Source: Scolanthus callimorphus (lineage: Eukaryota > Cnidaria > Anthozoa > Actiniaria > Edwardsiidae). Taken from it: 64,000 nt of DNA. A program made the translations under genes and the position numbers. The notes below the pieces were generated by a model, which made no database searches, was not told where the DNA came from, and worked only from the letters and a program-made list of their open reading frames with translations. Below, in pieces: positions 1-11,250 of the stretch (its first letter is position 1; each line of letters starts with the position of its first letter). The stretch is taken from contig CM066924.1 in assembly GCA_033964015.1 (NCBI GenBank), positions 930,001 to 994,000 of the forward strand, given 5' to 3'.

Positions 1-274
1 ACTTGGCTAAGATTTTGCTATGACCTTTGTTAAAAAAATACGGGCGATTCTGTAAGATTTGTAGCTACTAGACTCGAATGAACTACAATTGTAGCTCACT
101 ATGCCAGTGTATGCGTCGAACGAATTCGTAACGAAACGTGTGGCGACTTGAACTTGTATACCTAAGCACAGATTGGCTTGCAACAGATTGGCTTGTAATT
201 TTCAAATATTTCTGAATCTAGCATCATTAGTGGTATTCTACGAGGACACTAGGTTTTCCCCGCCAGTTTCCCCA
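1..274. other. No gene seen
   Basis: AT-rich sequence with no splice-bounded coding segment or RNA gene that I can recognise. It leads into the 15-bp satellite. Confidence 0.5.
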
Positions 275-490
275 GTTTTCCTCAGTCCAGTTTTCTCAGT
301 CCATGTTTTCTCAGTCCATGTTTTCTCAGTCCATGTTTTCTCAGTCCATGTTTTCTCAGTCCATGTTTTCCCAGTCCATGGTTTTCTCAGTCCATGTTTT
401 TCTCAGTCCATGTTTTCTCAGTCCATGTTTTCCCAGTCCATGTTTTCTCAGTCCACATTTTTCTCAGTCCATGTTTTACCAGTCCATGTT
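275..490. repeat. 15-bp tandem repeat (satellite)
   Basis: About fourteen copies of a TTTTCTCAGTCCATG-like unit run head to tail, with small length changes (an extra T, or CCC for CTC). Two overlapping open frames through it simply spell the repeat in amino acids (SVHVF or MFSQS) and are not genes. No spacers differ between units, so it is not a CRISPR array. Confidence 0.95.
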
Positions 491-865
491 TTACAACATG
501 CCGTAATGTTTGTTATTGACTTCACTTACATGAACCTTTTCTTTTCTTCGCTAGCAACTGTAGTGAGTCATCAAATATCCTTTCTGTAAGATAATAGAAA
601 CAATAATAAACTTTCATTCAGTCATCCTGTACTTTCGATAAATTGAGTTTTGAGTCCGTTTTTAGCGATTTTTATTTCACCCCCTCCTCCTCTATTATCT
701 ATATGTCTTTCTATATATCTTTCAAAGGTTGCAGACTTCGACAACACCTCCCGAGCGAAAACAGCCATAAATTCGAAACAACGCTCGAATCCGCTCAAAA
801 TCGCCACTCTGCGATAGCGAAAGGATAGAACTATTCATCTCAACCAATTGACGGTTCAAAACTTA

Positions 866-1120
866 CGTTTGTTTGGGAATTTCAGTCGAAAAATCTGCTT
901 ATTCCATGTCCTCAAGCGTACGACAAATCTTGCGTGCATAAAAGCCTTGAAAAGCATCATTCGAATGTCTAAAATCAACCGCGACCACGTGATAGATTCA
1001 AAACAGGCTGCCGTCGCCTTTGATTGGCGAACGTAACACGCGAAAGGTACCTGTTTTGAATCTATCAGATGTCGCTTGATTTTAGAATAAGCAGATTTTT
1101 CGACCTGAAATTAACAAACG
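866..1120. repeat. Foldback (inverted-repeat) element
   Basis: The left arm (866-904) and right arm (about 1079-1120) are inverted copies around the core TCGAAAAATCTGCTTATTC. A second, inner inverted pair around GATTCAAAACAGG / CCTGTTTTGAATC lies at about 990-1065. This is typical of a non-autonomous foldback/MITE element. No clear target duplication was seen. Confidence 0.75.
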
Positions 1121-1957
1121 CCTATGTAGCCAACGCCGTGCTGTTGTGTTTGAATCATTGCTATCACAGTATTTAGCTGTTCATATGCCATGGAAATGCA
1201 ACCTTTACATGTATGAAATCTAGAGGTAGATATTTGTCTCTAAAGTGACCTATAGTCGGCGAAATGAAATTAGGGCAGCAAGAGTCACAGTGAGCAAGAG
1301 TCACCCAGTGAGTCAAGGAACTCATATTTACATAATAATAATATAATAATTTACATGATTCGCTGTTCTATTGCTTGTTGACACTTTTAGCGATATAATA
1401 AAATGAATAAATCATTCATTTCTAGTTTTTTTTACAAGTTGTTCCGAATGTCGCAGGCAGCAATCCAAACAATCTGGGGAGTTGGAGGGGGGAGGGTAAG
1501 GGACTGGTCATAAATTAGAGGGGGGGGGGGGGGTATTAGAGGGGGGGGGGGTGGTGCATTTTTATTTTGGTCTACATGTTTTTTTGGGAAACCCTCCCCT
1601 GACAAGATGCATAAAAATGTTGCCCTCCCAATGCGGTGACATATTTAATGGTGACCCTCCCCCATCATTCACTGGATATTGCAAAAAGTTAGAATTTTTT
1701 ATTTATTCTCTTGCGTACGAAGCGCGCCGAAATTAGATCCCGCATGCAAAATTACTGCATATGCAGGTGCAAAATTGGAAGTTCTAAGATTGATTGGGGA
1801 AAAATTGTGGAGGCACGGGCCCCCCTGACCCTATAGCGCTACAGCCCTGTATTACCCTAACAAGTTTGCGTAAAAAAATAATGACCCTCCTTTTATCATT
1901 TGCACCAAATTTGTTGACCCTCCCCATTTTTGCACCAGGGGTCTTCACATGTCGACC
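1121..1957. other. Non-coding, with G tracts
   Basis: No gene recognised. The sequence AGGGACTGGTCATAAATTAGAG at about 1498 is followed directly by two G runs (1521-1552). It matches the end of the G-tract TIR elements at 5.4 kb and 14.1 kb, so a related element or fragment probably begins here. Confidence 0.5.
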
Positions 1958-2305
1958 TGATAGGGGTGCTCGTCGTATTTTTTAGGGGTCAAAATTGACT
2001 CTCACATATTTTTTTAGGGGTAATCGGAAACATTGGGCTTTCACTAATAAGTGGTATTTTTAGGGGTACGCAAATGAATGAAAGGGTCACAAACCAAGTA
2101 AAATGTTTTATTTCTTTCTTTGTTCATTTATAGCTCTAAAATAAGCATTTTGAGATGAAAAACAATAAACAATAACAAAAAAGGTTTATTGTTGGTATTT
2201 TTTAGGGGTCATTTTGTTTTATAAGGTATTTCTAGAGGTTGGATTTTTTGTGTCCTGGTATTTTTTAGGGTATATTTTCCGATGTCCCGACGAGCACCCC
2301 TATCA
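1958..2305. mobile_element. TIR element with 18-bp ends
   Basis: The left end TGATAGGGGTGCTCGTCG (1958-1975) is a perfect inverted copy of the right end (2288-2305). Inside, a TATTTTTTAGGGGTC-like motif recurs four to five times. It has no coding capacity and is most likely a non-autonomous DNA transposon. Confidence 0.75.
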
Positions 2306-2548
2306 CTCTTACATGGGAGAACCCCCCCCCCCCCCCCGGGGGGGTTGAGCACTCTGTATATTTTATTGGTACTGTCTTTTTCTAAAACTTCCTTATTTGA
2401 AGTTTCTACTTACCATATTTTGAATTCTAGAAGTGTTCCTGGCTTTTCTCTCACTCTAATTGCTGAAAAGTTCGTCAAAACGTGCAGATTTTTGAGAGAA
2501 ACGCAGGCCGCCATCTTTGTTTTTTAGCCCCAACGGAAATACCTACAC

Positions 2549-3354
2549 CACAGGCTTCCCAGGATCATTGAGCGAACTTTAGAGTTGATAGTTTGCAGTT
2601 TTTTGTGTCGCTGTGTGAAGTTTGACTGAGTTCGATAAGCGCTAAATATGAGTATCTACGAAAAATAAAAAAGTTTGAAAATAAAAATGTTTTTGCGCGC
2701 GAATGCGTGACCGCGAGACAGACTTGATTGATTCAAATCCAATGATCACGCGCAAAACATTTTAACCCGGTCTAGGACGGGAAGTGCGGAGAGCCTGAGA
2801 CAATGTCTGGCCCACCCCTCGACTGGAGAAAAAATGTCTCAACGGTTTGTGTTTTTGGACGACTTTACTGCCGGGGCGGCCATTGCTCTCAGGACGAATG
2901 GACGAGCTGAAAAGATTCGCCATTATATCAGCCAGAGAGGGTTTGATTTTCCACGAGAAAGGTAACAACAAAGCTGAATAGTTTTACTTTTTTATGCGAG
3001 GTTTGTTTGAGCAAGCGACGATGATTTTTGGGAAAAAATCGAGGGAAATTTTTGGTCGCTGAGCGTTCTGAATTTTGCAGTTTGCGGCCTTCCAGAACAT
3101 ATAGTAAGAGTAAGAGGTGACAATAAACTGGCTAAAACTCGCTTAAAAGTGTATTTCTGACCGAATAAAACGCAAGTAGTGATTTATTGAAGTACTAAAG
3201 GACTAGATAAGGGTATTTTTTCAAACTTTTTTATTTTTCGTAGATACTCACATATTTTTAGCGCTTATCGAACTCAGTCAAACTTCACACAGCGACACTA
3301 TAAACTGCAAACTATCAACTCTAAAGTTCGCTCAATGATCCTGGGAAGCCTGTG
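2549..3354. mobile_element. 806-bp TIR element with 7-bp target duplication
   Basis: Inverted arms of about 130 bp (2549-2688 and 3222-3354) start CACAGGCTTCCCAGG at one end and finish with its complement at the other. The heptamer CCTACAC occurs immediately outside both ends (2542-2548 and 3355-3361), as expected for a target-site duplication. The unique middle carries a short open frame on the + strand. The superfamily is not assignable from this alone; 7-8 bp duplications fit hAT- or P-like elements. Confidence 0.85.
2834..2965 (+). CDS. Short ORF or exon inside the TIR element, unknown function
   Basis: A 43-codon open frame starts MSQRFVFLDDF and ends GFDFPRER before TAA. The last codons overlap a splice-donor-like AAAG|GTAACA at 2961-2963, so it could be a first exon rather than a complete gene. 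It has a natural amino-acid composition, but I do not recognise the family. It may be an exon captured by, or belonging to, the surrounding element. No downstream exon was identified. Confidence 0.35.
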   Translation: MSQRFVFLDDFTAGAAIALRTNGRAEKIRHYISQRGFDFPRER

Positions 3355-3769
3355 CCTACACAGGTAGCCCGCGTCATGCACGGGCTGGCATTGACAAAAC
3401 GACCATTTTCTCCGATGACAGTCATCGAAGAACGCTTACAATCTAAGGCACTGTCTTTCGAGGTTTTACAAAGGATTTACAAGGCACCTGACGATTCCGA
3501 ATAAAGGAATTCGTCCCTGACGTTCTTGGCGGGCTTCCTGTGGCACAGGAAGCCCGCTCTGTTCGGTAACGCTTCGCGGACATGTGTTCTATTTCGGTTG
3601 TGGAAAAAAACATCTGTTTGTCATGGGATCACGCCAAGCTCCAATTCTCCAGTCGTCAAGCAATACCGATTATTTCGTGCTTTTCTCCTCTAACATCTAG
3701 CTAGCCTGGATGGACGAACCAAGAATCAAATTCAGTCAAATCAAGTCAAGAACAAACAAGATCTGAAAG

Positions 3770-3941
3770 ATGGCTAGTCGTGTTTTAGGAGCTATCACGA
3801 TTCTCGTAGCTTTTGTCGCCGTGTTGGTTTATTATCTCTTTCGACGGTATAATGATATCTATGTACCAGGTGGTTTTAGCGAGAAGACGGCACAGATTTT
3901 ATAGGGCAGGAGGTTTCGCCATGGGCTTGGTTAAAGATTTG
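3770..3941 (+). pseudogene. AADAC-like exon 1 (membrane anchor)
   Basis: The start ATG is at 3770. Residues about 7-24 (GAITILVAFVAVLVYYLF) form a signal-anchor helix followed by Arg-Arg, as in type II ER-membrane AADAC proteins. The frame runs into a TAG near 3915. A +1 shift at the TTTT run re-opens it as YRAGGFAMGLVKDL up to the donor GTGAGT at 3942. Confidence 0.75.
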
Positions 3942-4355
3942 GTGAGTTTTCCCGAGTTTGCATCACATCACATTTTTGGTAGGGGTTGGTTAGTAGACAG
4001 TCAAGTCAGTACCGTCGTACTACCAAAACCGGTAGACTGTTTTTTTTTGGCTTGGGAAAAAGCACTCGATTCCAGACAAAACATTCACTATGTAGTTTGA
4101 ATTCCTTTATTTAGGACACGATGGGTGTAGACGAACACAATGATACTATCATTGACTGCTAATCGATAAAAGGTCACAAATTTGCTGTTCATCGATTGAC
4201 CATCGATTCCCAATATTAATCGATCGATTGGCATCGATTAATATCGATTTTCATCGATTATCGTTTTAATCGATAATTACACTATACTCCAGGTGAGTGC
4301 ACAACCATTTTGAGCAAGTCACCTTTTAAAAATGCTATGTTTTCTCTTTTTACAG

Positions 4356-4588
4356 GCATCGATTGGCTCTGTATTAGGACTTAAAGAATACTGGATTGGA
4401 GTAAGAAGATTGGTGGTCTAGTAAAATACAAAAACATTCAGTTTGTGACAAGGTACAAATAATGGTACAGAGCTATTTGGAGTAGATGTACGGATGTACA
4501 GACCCATCACAAAGGAAAAGGCTTTGGACGAGGAGTTGAACCAGCATTGATATATTTACCATGGTGTGGATGGACCATTGGCAATGTG
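4356..4588 (+). pseudogene. AADAC-like exon 2 (broken oxyanion motif)
   Basis: The acceptor TTTTTACAG is at 4347-4355 and the donor GTAAGT at 4589. Family-like segments ASIGSVLGLKEYW, NIQFVTRY, GVDVRMYRPIT and WTIGNV lie in different frames, so several indels are present. At the HGGGW box the DNA reads CATGGTGTGGATGG: one G is missing, so His-Gly and Gly-Trp fall in different frames. Confidence 0.75.
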
Positions 4589-5303
4589 GTAAGTCAGGAT
4601 TCAAACTCTCTGTGCACATGTGTCACAGCATATGGACCTGCCAACTTCCTCCCATTACATGGTTTTTCTTGCCTAAAATTCAAAATTTGGATTTCCTTCC
4701 CTAATACAAAGGCAAGCAAAGAAAAGTAGTTCGTTTTCTATTTTTGCATGTTTCCATTTCAAGTTTATAACGAGAATCAAATGTTACTTGGCTAAATATT
4801 TTTAAAAGTTGGCAGGTCTACAGCACACAGAGAATAACATTGATTATGCAAATGCCTGGTGTGGATGACAACAGCCACACCCAACACAGACATAGCGTCT
4901 CTCTCATCTCCAACTTCCCAAATCTGGGGATGGGGGTAATTTGGGAAGTTGGCTTTGGATTTGGGATATTAATATTATATCATATAATTTTGGTTCCAGG
5001 AAATATTCTGGTTTAGGGATTGGAATTCCGGAGGGGTGGGTGTGTGTGTATGTGAGGGGGGGGGGGGGGGGGGGGGGGTGGGGGGGGGGGGGGGTGGGGG
5101 GGGGGTGTCAGAGTGGGGAGTGTCAATTTTACCTTCTTTTTTCGTCCAAACAAATACTGGATTTTCCTTTGGAAATTTCAGTAGGTTGGGGAGGCAGGGT
5201 GGGGGGGGGGGGGGTCGGTATTTTCTAGAACCACAAATATAATAATATATAGTTTTTTATATATGTTATTCACATACATTGTGCTTTTAATATTTTTTTT
5301 TAG

Positions 5304-5366
5304 ATGCCTTTGATGGCTTTTTGTGTCAGCTGTCCCGTCTAGCTAATGTGATGGTTGTAATGTTGA
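5304..5366 (+). pseudogene. AADAC-like exon 3
   Basis: This short exon follows a TTTTTTTTTAG acceptor and ends at GTAAGT (5367). It reads AFDGFLCQLSRLANVMVV, the helix and strand between the oxyanion motif and SYR in this family. The frame is open here, but its junction to exon 4 is off by one base. Confidence 0.7.
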
Positions 5367-5395
5367 GTAAGTTCGATCTAAGCTGTGTCCATCTT

Positions 5396-5500
5396 TAGGG
5401 AGTGGTCATTATTTAACGGGGGGGGGGGGGGGCATTTTTTTTTTTAACCCCGGGCCCAAAAATTTAGACCCCCCCTTCAAATGCAAGCCCAAAAAATTTG

Positions 5501-5534
<34 letters not shown>

Positions 5535-5925
5535 TTCAAATACTAGCCCAAAAAATATGCAACTGTTCTGCCATATGAATAGAAAATAACATAGTTTAAA
5601 AGAGTTGAGTGATCAACTACTCAAAACTGCTAATCACCATTGAACTAAGGGACAGGTCATTATTATCAGTCAGCGTTTTGCAGAAGAGAGGGTTGCATTA
5701 TTCTTCTGTGGCGCGTGAAGCGCGTCCTGATTAAAAAAAACACATTTCATCAAGCCTCAGAGAAAAGGTTGATGAACACTATCATTTTTTTTGGAGAATT
5801 AACAAAAAAAAAAATTGAGCCCCCCCCCCCCCCCCCCCCTAAATCAGCGCCCAAAAATCAAGCCCCCCCCCCTATATTTGCCGGCCAACCCCCCCACCCC
5901 CGCGTTCAAAATGACCACTCCCTTA
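5396..5925. mobile_element. G-tract TIR element in AADAC-like intron 3
   Basis: The left end TAGGGAGTGGTCATT (5396-5410) is matched by the inverted AATGACCACTCCCTTA ending at 5925. A G run (5419-5432) lies just inside the left end, and long C runs (about 5503-5534 and 5820-5840) lie inside the element. A partial third copy of the terminus is at about 5648 (AAGGGACAGGTCATTATT). It is probably a non-autonomous DNA transposon. Confidence 0.65.
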
Positions 5926-6016
5926 GTCTATTTTAATTTGTTTCTTAATTACTGCACTTGCTTACAGCAATTTCAGATGATTGTAAAAAAAAACAATTGC
6001 AAAGATATAGAGGATA

Positions 6017-6113
6017 TTACATGGCCGCGCGGAGATACGAATTTTCTCGAGTGTTAAGTGAGATAAATTTTTACACGAGAAGATAAAACTCGTATCTCCA
6101 AACGGTCAGGTAA
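6017..6113. repeat. Foldback repeat, family shared with 24.5 and 52.4 kb
   Basis: Imperfect palindrome: TTACATGGCCGCGCGGAGAT at the left pairs with ATCTCCAAACGGTCAGGTAA at the right. A longer copy at 24532-24664 and a diverged one at 52408-52496 share the arms. Confidence 0.75.
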
Positions 6114-6120
6114 TGTTCTG

Positions 6121-7719
6121 TTTATTATATAAACATTAATGAAATACCAGGATACAGGATACATTCGCTGGGTGTGCGTTTTAAAAACCTTGTCGCGGCG
6201 CAAATATTCATTGCATCGCATAACCATACATCATTTTAAGATAAAATGTGAAATTTATCTGCTGTTAAGCTTTTGTAGCAGTTTCATGAAAATTATTTAC
6301 GGCACACAAGCAAAAACCGCGTTTTCGACCGCCCCTGATAAACGCTTTGATAGGCCGCGGCAGTTTACAGGCTTGGCAAATCTGACTGCGCAATATCGAT
6401 CAGCACATTGTTGTCTCTAAAATGTGTCGGGCTTTTTCGAACGATCAAGTTGATTAAGCGTTTAATTGTTAACTGGACCCTATCGTGATGAATAATTTTT
6501 GAAATACTTCGAAATTCACAAAACCCGCACACTTTTGCTCCCCAACCATTTATCTATCTCATGGCAAAATTTCAAAGCATTCCGTTAAAAACCTGTTGGT
6601 CTATCAAGCATTTATACACTAGTTTTAGCGAAATCTTAGAGGCGAGTTTTGGGCTTCTAAAGTTGTGTAAACATAAGAGGGATTAGTGACGAATCTGTCA
6701 TCACGCACTTCACCTCCAGCCAATCACGGCAGGCACCCCCGTGTGCCAGCAAGGACATACTTTTTCGCGCGGAATAGATAATGAGGCTTCTTTCCGGTCT
6801 CTCGTATTAATTGTCAAGCGAACCTTATTATCGTCTTGGAATTCGAAATCAAACGGTATGGTTAAGCCGCGTCCAAAACCGAGTTCTAAGAAGTGCCCAA
6901 ACTTTGAAAAGGAAAACGAAACCAAAGCAAAGGCGCGCGCCGAGAAAACGACAAAGACAAATCGCTTTGGCTTTCAGACGATTCTTTATCAAGTCCAAAT
7001 CTTTATTCTCGAACTTGATGCAATTGGTGATCTTCTGTCCGCTGTTCTTCGTCTTCAGCATTCTCCTTGGATTTGGGTTGATCGAACCACGAGCCTTTGT
7101 CAGACAGAGCGAGTTGTTCTTTCATGTTCTCCTGGCCTGAAAGCTTAAAGATTGGCTTTTTGACTCCTTTCGCACGCTTTGAGACCCAAGAACTGCGGTT
7201 AAGCTTTTGTCGCTTCCCCATGATTGGGAATAGAGAATTTTCAGAAAATCGCTTCTACACGACACTTATACTCAAACCGGAGAACAACAATGTGTGACCA
7301 AATATGGCGGACCATAACAGTCACCTAAATGTCCGTGTGTTACGCGAAAATGCTAGTGATGTGCGCTGAACCGAGAAGACATCACAATAGATTAAAGGAT
7401 TATCTCGCCAGTATTGAAAGACATATTTCTCGGGCATTTCTAGTTTTCTATATACATTTCTCACGCTGCTTTTAAGATTTCAGAATTTTTTTTCGAGAGA
7501 GTAAAGATCAGGCCTCGATGCGGAAGAACTGTGATTTTCGAAATTTCGCAAATTGAAGGCCGCGAATGTATCCTGTAACCTTAAGCTTAAAAATCGAGCA
7601 TTGAGCAAAGGCAAGTGTGATATTTTCACGTGTGAAATAACATGATATTTTCACGTGTGGAGATATCAAGTTTTCGCGCGGGAGATCACCCGGTATTTCA
7701 TTGGTGTTTATATAATAAA
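6121..7719. mobile_element. 1.6-kb TIR element (candidate parent of a 188-bp MITE)
   Basis: The left end TTTATTATATAAACATTAAT (6121-6140), continuing to GAAATACC, is inverted at 7692-7719. The last 140 bp (7580-7719), with a doubled GATATTTTCACGTGTG motif, is nearly identical to 24720-24859. The middle holds overlapping basic open frames on both strands (6741-7221). None matches a transposase I know, so it is left without a gene call. Confidence 0.65.
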
Positions 7720-8646
7720 TAACATTAATTCTGAAAAACCTATAGGAGTGATTACAATGTCATTGCCAATTTACTTTCGACATATGAAACTGCTCTATTT
7801 GTTTCATTATACTAACCCTATTTTACTAAGGCCTTGTCCACATTAACGCGTTTTTAAAAGTATTCGTTTTCAAACTTATATTACGGATTCACAGCGTGTT
7901 AGTGTGGACGGGAGATTTAGCTCCAAACGTGATCAGTTTTTATTTGATGTTGTCGTGTGCAAGGATAGTTAATACCAATTTCAGTGGTACAGTTGACGTC
8001 ATCATTTTTGTTTTTATCTGATTCGACCGTCCACACTAAAACGATCTGTATACGGATTCGTTTTTATTCACTGTCGAGAGCATTTTCAACTTAGTTTTGC
8101 TAAGTCCACTAGTATCAGTTATCGACTGTGTTTTAATAAAACCAGACTACTCCAAAGAGCGGGGGGAACAGAAGAGGATGAGGAAAAACGACCTCAAAAT
8201 GTTAGGGATGAAGGAGAGAAATGGCCCAAAACAAAGGAAGAGGAGAAACGCTATATTAAGGGATAAGGGAGATAGCCTTGGACTGTCCTTATTCTGAAAA
8301 TATTACAACACAAATTTTTTAATTAAGCCTCATATCCGTATGGCCTTCTATGAATATAGTGGAGCACATAAACCTTGGACCTCAAATGGCCCTCAATTAG
8401 CCTCGTCCAGGCTTCTTGTGTCAGCTCAACGTGTCACGTAAGTTCACCAAGTTCCACCCGCTGGAGGCTGTTCGAGTCGCCAGGCTCGTAGTGACACAAC
8501 TACACACAAAAATGCTCTACACTTCCTGCCAGACTATGAAGTTAAGCCACGATATGTTGACTTCACTTCATTCTGATGGAAACCTGACGTCGAGTCGGCA
8601 AGAAAGATTATTATTTACAAATACACGGTTTTTCCAACGAGGATTG

Positions 8647-9012
8647 TACGGTGGCTTGTAAGGGCCATGCAATTTCGTGATTCAATTTTCTACTTCGAGT
8701 TTAGAACCTCAAAATTTTGAGTTTACAAACTCGAAATTTTGAGTTTAGAAACTCGAAATTTTGAGTTTATAAACTTGAATTTGAGTTTATAAACTTGAAA
8801 TTTTGAGTTTACAAACTCGAAATTTTGAGTTAAGAAACGTGAAATTTTGAGTTAAGAAATGCGAAATTTTGGATTTAGAAAGTCGAAATTTTTGAGTTTA
8901 GAAACTTGAAATTTTGAGTTTAGAAACTTGAAATTGTCGCTGCACGGGTACCAAGTAAACTCGAAGTAGAAAATTGAATCACGAAATTGCATGGCCCTTA
9001 CAAGCCACCGTA
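8647..9012. mobile_element. 366-bp MITE with 57-bp perfect TIRs
   Basis: The ends are TACGGTGGCTTGTAAGGGCC and its complement, and the match is perfect for about 57 bases (8647-8703 and 8956-9012). GGATTG lies just outside both ends (8641-8646 and 9013-9018), a likely 6-bp target duplication. The interior is a tandem repeat. It has no coding capacity. Confidence 0.9.
8704..8935. repeat. Roughly 22-bp tandem repeat inside the MITE
   Basis: About ten copies of GAAACTCGAAATTTTGAGTTTA, with changes such as CTTG for CTCG. Each unit is partly self-complementary (CGAAATTTTGAG), so the array can fold on itself. Units are directly adjacent with no unique spacers. Confidence 0.9.
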
Positions 9013-9794
9013 GGATTGCCGTTAACAGCGCGGATATCTATGATGGGAGTACAGTCACTGTACGGCCACTGTATGTGTGGACTTGTATGTTCAGACTTGT
9101 ATGTTCAGGACGATGATGATAGCATGCGCTTTGGCTGGGACGTGTAGAGTCAGCTTTAACTCTGAGTGGTTATTCTACCACCAGTTCAGTGCGTAGACGG
9201 GGGCGGGCGTAGACGGGGGCGGGATTACCTTGGCAGGATATCATAGAGGGGACAGCATAGTGCTGTAGCGCTATGGGGGGGGGGGGGGGGTGCACCCTGC
9301 GTATCAAAGTTCCCCCCAAACATGCTTAAATTTTCGCAATAGAGTTTAAAGTTAGTTTAAAATAGTCGGTACAATATACCAGTCCATACACGCTTATGAA
9401 GGGACGCAAGAACACCAGCTACTGCTCGCAGACAAAATCGTCGCTTCCAAAAAAAAATAATAATCCATATTCATTTCTTGGTTAAACCTGGTAAGGGTTA
9501 GGGTTTTGGTTAATTTAGTGCTCAAAATATCTAAGTTTATTTCGACTGCCGGTCAAAGTCAATGAAAACAATAGAAAAGCAACGTCCTTAAACACGACAT
9601 GCAAAATTCCGTGTTTTTGCGAGGTGGAAAAGTAGAAACAGGGATAAGGGAAATTGGCCTAAAATAAGGGATGAGGGATAAACGGGGTAAAATATAGGGA
9701 TATGGGAGATTCTATGGTCCGTCTCCTCCCCGCTCTCCAAATCATTGTGGAAAAGTCAATTTAACACTGTTGCATTTTCCTCTTTCTTTTTTAG

Positions 9795-10025
9795 TTATCG
9801 ACAAGCCCCAGAATACACTTACCCTATCCCTTTGAAAGACAGCTATAATGTTGCAGTAGGGATACTGGGCAGTGGCTCTCAGTATGGGATAGATGTTAAC
9901 AGAGTTATTTTGGGTGGCGACAGTGCTGGAGGCAACCTTGCGGCAGCTGTCAGTCATATTTTGTCTAATGATAAGAGGACAGAGACTTTATCAGGCCAAA
10001 GATGGTGCCAAAGTTGGCTGGACAG
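9795..10025 (+). pseudogene. AADAC-like exon 4 (nucleophile exon)
   Basis: After TTTTTTAG it reads YRQAPEYTYPIPLKD and then GIDVNRVILGGDSAGGNLAA. The Ser of GDSAGG is the family's catalytic nucleophile and is intact. Near the end the frame changes: the family-like RPKMVPKLAGQ appears in another frame and ends exactly at the donor CAG|GTATGA (10026). Confidence 0.85.
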
Positions 10026-10119
10026 GTATGACATATGATTATATGAAAAATACAAATGGGCTATGGAAAAGTTATTAATTCCCGTCTCAATTTTCTGAGA
10101 TTATTGAAGCATTGGATCT

Positions 10120-10270
10120 AACTTTCTATGAGTTTATCGGCGCAATTGAGCACGCGTGATCTTTGACTTTGGAGAGACACGAGAACGTTGGCGGCGAGTG
10201 ATTTTAAAACGTTTCGAGTGTCTCTCCCAATACACAAGTGCTCTATTCGCCGATGAAGTCATAGAAAGTT
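10120..10270. mobile_element. Foldback MITE, copy 1
   Basis: AACTTTCTATGAGTTTATCGG (left) pairs with CCGATGAAGTCATAGAAAGTT (right). A second full copy lies at 56163-56306 and a half copy at 22484-22570. A conserved flank beginning TCTAATGCTTTTATGATATA directly follows the 56-kb copy. Here it sits at 10763, displaced by a LINE fragment. Confidence 0.85.
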
Positions 10271-10438
10271 GTTAATAAAAATTGAATTGGGAAAAGCTTA
10301 ATGAAAGGCGTGCGAAAAGAAGGCAACACTAATGCACAAATCAACCAGAATCTAGCTCCAGAGGTTCGTCAGAATTGTTTGAAACCGTGGGGGACTCTAC
10401 AACCTACAATCTAAGGGTGGGAATTCAAGATTTGCCCT

Positions 10439-10588
10439 AAAACTGACTCATTGAAAAGGAACTTCAGTTTTAGAGGTCCCAAAATTTGGAATAACCTTCC
10501 ACAAGATGTAAGAGAAATAGCGTCCCCTCTGACTTTCAAACAAAAACTAAAAACGTCACTCTGCTGGACAATTAGGTCACTGATATGA
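10439..10588 (+). pseudogene. LINE (CR1/L2-like) reverse-transcriptase C-terminal fragment
   Basis: This 49-codon open segment contains FSFRGPKIWNNLP and then a stretch ending at TGA. It is the standard C-terminal tail of CR1/L2-type non-LTR retrotransposon polyproteins. Downstream, to about 10760, is AT-rich 3' sequence ending in ATTG-type short repeats (GATTGATTGATTG), as in L2-like 3' ends. It is 5'-truncated and dead. Confidence 0.8.
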
Positions 10589-11250
10589 TAGATTTTAGTT
10601 ATTATATCATATAATTTTTAGTCTAGGTAAATTCTAGTATTTATATATTTTTAATCCTTATTAGTATAAGAATTAGTTTAGAATTAGTCACGACACTAAT
10701 GTAAACCAGCCCGTGGCTGTTTAGTTTTTTATTCGTGAATAAATAAAGGATTGATTGATTGCTCTAATGCTTTTATGATATAGCGGGGGAGCCGTTACTT
10801 TATCGGTGAAATAGAGCATTGATTTGGACCAGTCAGAGCTCGCGTTATATCGTAGCTATATAGTCCAGTCAATTTAGCGGTTAACCTGGAAAAAATTGCA
10901 ACATGGGATTTTTTATACAGCAAATTCTCAGGAACATTGTGAGAAATACGTGTCCAAATTTTATGAAATCCGTTCGGGGGAAGTTGGGTTAATTTGGGGT
11001 TTTCCGTCTGCACGAACGAAAGCCTGTCGGTGGCACTTGAAAGCGAACAATTCGAAGGTAGGACTATAGACTGTATAACCGTAAACTCGGTGTGATATTG
11101 AACGTGATATCGAGCAGTTTCTTTCGATAAATGTAATTGCATAGATGTGAATTTTGTGTTTGTTTATGACCAGTTCTGGAAAATAATAACTAAATAATCC
11201 TGAGTATTGACGAATCGTATGATCCTTGTATTTCTCACTAGATGATACAC

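Noticed and set aside
275..490. CRISPR-like array
   Set aside because: Units are contiguous with no variable spacers, and the window is animal nuclear DNA.
173..589. 138-codon and 67-codon open frames
   Set aside because: They are translations of the 15-bp satellite; no start context or splice sites.
4941..5242. Glycine-rich ORFs
   Set aside because: They are translations of G homopolymers.
6741..7221. Host gene exon (135-codon + frame or 72-codon - frame starting MGKRQKLNRSSW)
   Set aside because: Several overlapping frames on both strands, no consensus splice sites at the ends, and it lies inside a TIR element; no family recognised.
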